A stretch of 64,000 nucleotides of DNA, taken from positions 682,001-746,000 of the forward strand of contig NZ_RJVP01000001.1 in NCBI RefSeq assembly GCF_003730115.1. Direction: 5' to 3'. Position numbers and translations under genes: made by a program. This document shows positions 61,507 to 64,000 of the stretch, in pieces (position 1 is the first letter of the stretch; every line of letters starts with the position of its first letter). This DNA comes from Pseudomethylobacillus aquaticus. GTDB lineage: Bacteria; Pseudomonadota; Gammaproteobacteria; Burkholderiales; Methylophilaceae. The notes under the pieces were generated by a model. It searched no databases and had not been told where the DNA came from. It saw only the letters and a program-made list of their open reading frames with translations.

Positions 61507-64000
61507 TCAGGTCTGCGCTTGATCTAACAACTTGCGCAGGCTGTAGACCAGCTCCAGCGCCTGCTTGGGTGTCAGGTCGTCAGGGTCGATACGATCCAGT
61601 TCCATGACGACCGGGTGCTCTGCAGGCGTTGCTGTTTCCGGCGCCACCGCAGCGAACATGTCCACCTGTGGCGTGTGTCCCTGTTGCGCCACACTTTGTT
61701 GTTCCAGCAGCGCCAGTTTGCGCTTGGCTGCCGCCACTACTGTGCGCGGGATCCCCGCCAGCTGAGCCACCTGCAGGCCATAACTCTGACTGGCAGGCCC
61801 TTCCTCCACGGCATGCAGGAACACGATGCCACTACCATGCTCCACTGCATCCAGATGCACGTTGGCCGCCTGTTTGAACTCCTCCACCAGCCGCGTCAGC
61901 TCGAAATAATGCGTGGCGAACAGAGTATAACTGCGGTTCTTCTCCAATAACTGCTTGGCCACCGCCCAGGCTAGCGCCAGCCCATCGAAGGTGGACGTAC
62001 CGCGTCCGATCTCGTCCAGCAACACCAGGCTGTGTGGTGTGGCGTTATGCAGGATGTTAGCGGTTTCGGTCATCTCGACCATGAAAGTGGAGCGGCCACC
62101 GGCCAGGTCATCCGAGGCACCGATACGCGTGAAGATGCGGTCAATGTTACCGATCACGGCCTGCTGCGCTGGCACAAAACAACCACAATAAGCCAGCAAC
62201 ACGATCAGCGCGGTCTGGCGCATGAAGGTCGACTTACCGCCCATATTGGGCCCGGTGATCAGCAGCAGCTGCCGGTAAGGGCTAAGCTGTACATCGTTGG
62301 CAATGAAAGGCTGCGCCAGCTGTTCCACCACCGGATGTCGCCCGGCCAGGATACGCACGCCGGGCTCAGCCGTGAATTCGGGCGCCACATAAGCCAGCGC
62401 ACGGGCACGTTCAGCATAGCAACACAGCACATCCAGTTCGGCGATGGCCTGGGCATTGGTCTGCAAAGGACTGATGAACGGTGCCAGCGCATCCAGCACC
62501 TGCTCGTACAACAGCTTCTCGCGCGCCAGTGCCCGGTCGTTGGCCGACAGCACCTTGTCCTCAAAGGTCTTGAGTTCGGGGGTGATGTAACGCTCCACGT
62601 TCTTGAGCGTCTGGCGGCGACGGTATTCCGCTGGCGCCAGCTCGGCCTGGGCGCGGCTCAGCTCGATGTAAAAACCATGCACGCTGTTGTATTCGACCTT
62701 GAGGTTGGCAAGACCGGTGCGCTCACGCTCCTGCGCTTCGAACGCCAGCAGAAAATCGCCGCAATCGGTCTGGATGGAGCGCAACTCGTCGAGCTCGGTA
62801 TCGAACCCGGTGGCGATCACGCCGCCCTCGCGCAGCACGGCAGCGGGTTCTGGCTGGATCGCGGCCTGCAGCAATTGCAGCACATGTTGCGGAGACTGCA
62901 GGCGCACGGTTAGCTGCTGCAGCAAAGGTGCATCCACTGCTGCGACCGTCTGCTGCAAGCCCGGCAAGGCCTGCAGACTGTCGCGCAATGCAGACAAATC
63001 ACGTGGGCGTGCCGAACGCAGCGCGATACGCGCAGTGATGCGCTCCATGTCGGAAACAAGCCGCAACTGTGGCCGCAGGGCATCGCCGCTATCGTCATGC
63101 AGCAAAGCGGAGACCGCCGTGTGCCGCGCCGCAACGGCCGCCTGTGAACGCAAGGGATGGTGCAGCCAGTGCCGCAACAAGCGAGCGCCCATGGCGGTCT
63201 GTGTGGTATTGAGCAAGGCATACAAGGTAGGGGCTGGCTCGCCGCGCAAGGTCTGATCGATCTCCAGATTGCGGCGTGTGGCCGCATCCAGCTGGATGTA
63301 TTGACCGCCCTGCTCCACGCTCAGGCCGGTGATATGCGGCAGAGCGGTGCGCTGGGTATGCTTGACGTAATCGAGCAATGCACCGGCAGCGGCAATCGCG
63401 GCGTGCAAACCGTCGCAGCCAAAGCCATCCAGATCGTGGGTGTTGAACTGCCGGGTCAAGCTTTGTCTGGCTGTATCCAGATCGAATTGCCAGGTGGCCA
63501 GGCGACGTTTTGGACATTTGCAGCCAGCCAGCGCCGCATGCTCAAAACCATCTGCGCACAACAACTCGGCTGGCGCGATACGCTCCAGTTCCTGCGCCAG
63601 CATGCCAGGCGCAACCTCACTCAGCACGAACTGGCCAGCGGCCAGATTCAGGCTGGCCAGGCCGATCACGCTCTGCTCCTGCCAGACGGCTAGCAGCCGA
63701 TTGTCACGCGTCTCGTCCAGCAAGGCGCTGTCGGTGAGCGTGCCCGGCGTGAGGATGCGCGTGACCTGGCGCTCTACCGGGCCCTTGGCTTTGGCCGGGT
63801 CGCCCACTTGCTCGCAGATGGCCACCGCTTCGCCCAGTTTGCTGAGTTTGACCAGATATTGCTCGGCCGCATGGTAAGGAACACCTGCCATACGTATCGG
63901 CTCACCATTCGACGCGCCGCGCTTGGTCAGCGTGATGCCGAGCAGGCGTGCCGCTTTTTCTGCATCGTCATGGAACAACTCGTAAAAGTCACCCATGCGA
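61507..64000 (-). CDS. mutS: DNA mismatch repair protein MutS (5' end outside window)
   Basis: The frame is open to the right edge; the first visible residues [28 protein letters not shown] normally start about residue 20-25, so about 3% is missing. Mismatch-recognition GDFYE Phe is present, then connector, lever and clamp domains, ATPase [29 protein letters not shown] and TATHYFELT-like [10 protein letters not shown]. The C-terminus ends [10 protein letters not shown]. It is convergent with slyD, 18 bp apart. Confidence 0.98.
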   Translation of the reverse strand, partial: RMGDFYELFHDDAEKAARLLGITLTKRGASNGEPIRMAGVPYHAAEQYLVKLSKLGEAVAICEQVGDPAKAKGPVERQVTRILTPGTLTDSALLDETRDNRLLAVWQEQSVIGLASLNLAAGQFVLSEVAPGMLAQELERIAPAELLCADGFEHAALAGCKCPKRRLATWQFDLDTARQSLTRQFNTHDLDGFGCDGLHAAIAAAGALLDYVKHTQRTALPHITGLSVEQGGQYIQLDAATRRNLEIDQTLRGEPAPTLYALLNTTQTAMGARLLRHWLHHPLRSQAAVAARHTAVSALLHDDSGDALRPQLRLVSDMERITARIALRSARPRDLSALRDSLQALPGLQQTVAAVDAPLLQQLTVRLQSPQHVLQLLQAAIQPEPAAVLREGGVIATGFDTELDELRSIQTDCGDFLLAFEAQERERTGLANLKVEYNSVHGFYIELSRAQAELAPAEYRRRQTLKNVERYITPELKTFEDKVLSANDRALAREKLLYEQVLDALAPFISPLQTNAQAIAELDVLCCYAERARALAYVAPEFTAEPGVRILAGRHPVVEQLAQPFIANDVQLSPYRQLLLITGPNMGGKSTFMRQTALIVLLAYCGCFVPAQQAVIGNIDRIFTRIGASDDLAGGRSTFMVEMTETANILHNATPHSLVLLDEIGRGTSTFDGLALAWAVAKQLLEKNRSYTLFATHYFELTRLVEEFKQAANVHLDAVEHGSGIVFLHAVEEGPASQSYGLQVAQLAGIPRTVVAAAKRKLALLEQQSVAQQGHTPQVDMFAAVAPETATPAEHPVVMELDRIDPDDLTPKQALELVYSLRKLLDQAQT

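Overview
The window is a dense piece of a betaproteobacterial chromosome at roughly 58-60% GC by eye. Family level cannot be fixed from the sequence; the gene orders rpoE-rseA-rseB-rseC-degP-lepA-lepB-rnc-era-recO-pdxJ-acpS, rnfABCDGE-nth and dapA-bamC-MBL hydrolase, together with the protein styles, fit Betaproteobacteria (a Nitrosomonadales/Methylophilaceae-like lineage is one guess, low confidence). No rRNA, tRNA, CRISPR array, prophage or transposase was found.

Layout. 1-1.25 kb: the tail of a transglutaminase-like gene, a 13-bp tandem repeat, and a hipB-like repressor with a clear operator-promoter followed by a HipA N-terminal fragment without its kinase domain. 1.3-2.6 kb: hflX. 2.8-9.9 kb: a Fur-controlled iron/heme uptake block on the minus strand (hemP, a small Cys protein, tonB, exbB, exbD, a siderophore receptor, a PepSY membrane protein). 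Directly upstream of it, a second, near-identical Fur promoter drives an unknown 103-aa protein and a cysteine-free paralogue of ribosomal protein S4. 9.9-10.8 kb is gene-free and full of palindromic repeats. 10.8-13.5 kb: LysR regulator divergent from pirin and an isochorismatase-family hydrolase.

13.5-16.6 kb is an AT-rich, tightly overlapping five-gene minus-strand operon (NUDIX, membrane-anchored unknown, NeuD-like acyltransferase, histidine-phosphatase-fold protein, second NUDIX). It lies between two strong terminators, has its own predicted promoter, and is the best candidate here for an undescribed system. 16.7-22.4 kb: htpG, three small unknown secreted or cytoplasmic proteins, and a TPR/2OG-oxygenase fusion. 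22.5-29.6 kb: a second iron block, with piuC and a Fiu-like catecholate receptor facing a reductive cluster (PepSY, DUF2271, DUF4198, membrane-anchored flavodoxin/FAD reductase) across an intergenic region with two Fur-box-like sites.

29.7-44.1 kb: a minus-strand housekeeping run: FeS-type photolyase, DUF2256, tcdA, an Adhesin_E-like secreted protein, acpS, pdxJ, recO, era, rnc, lepB, lepA, a DegP/MucD protease, rseC, rseB, rseA and rpoE. 44.2-45.8 kb: nadB. 45.8-48.8 kb: a bufferin-type cluster (bufA precursor with seven cysteines, MNIO maturase bufB, partner bufC) next to an ECF sigma factor and its zinc-finger anti-sigma factor. 49-55.5 kb: DUF1841, nth and the complete Rnf electron-transport operon. 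55.8-64 kb: dapA, bamC, an MBL hydrolase, an Ala/Pro/Glu lipoprotein, the ribosomal oxygenase roxA, a PrxQ/Bcp peroxiredoxin, slyD and the 3' 97% of mutS, which runs off the window.

The recurring theme is metal and redox handling: two TonB receptor systems with reductive partners, Fur boxes, a possible iron-regulated S4 paralogue, a copper-type bufferin cluster, Rnf, and envelope stress control (sigma-E/RseABC/DegP).
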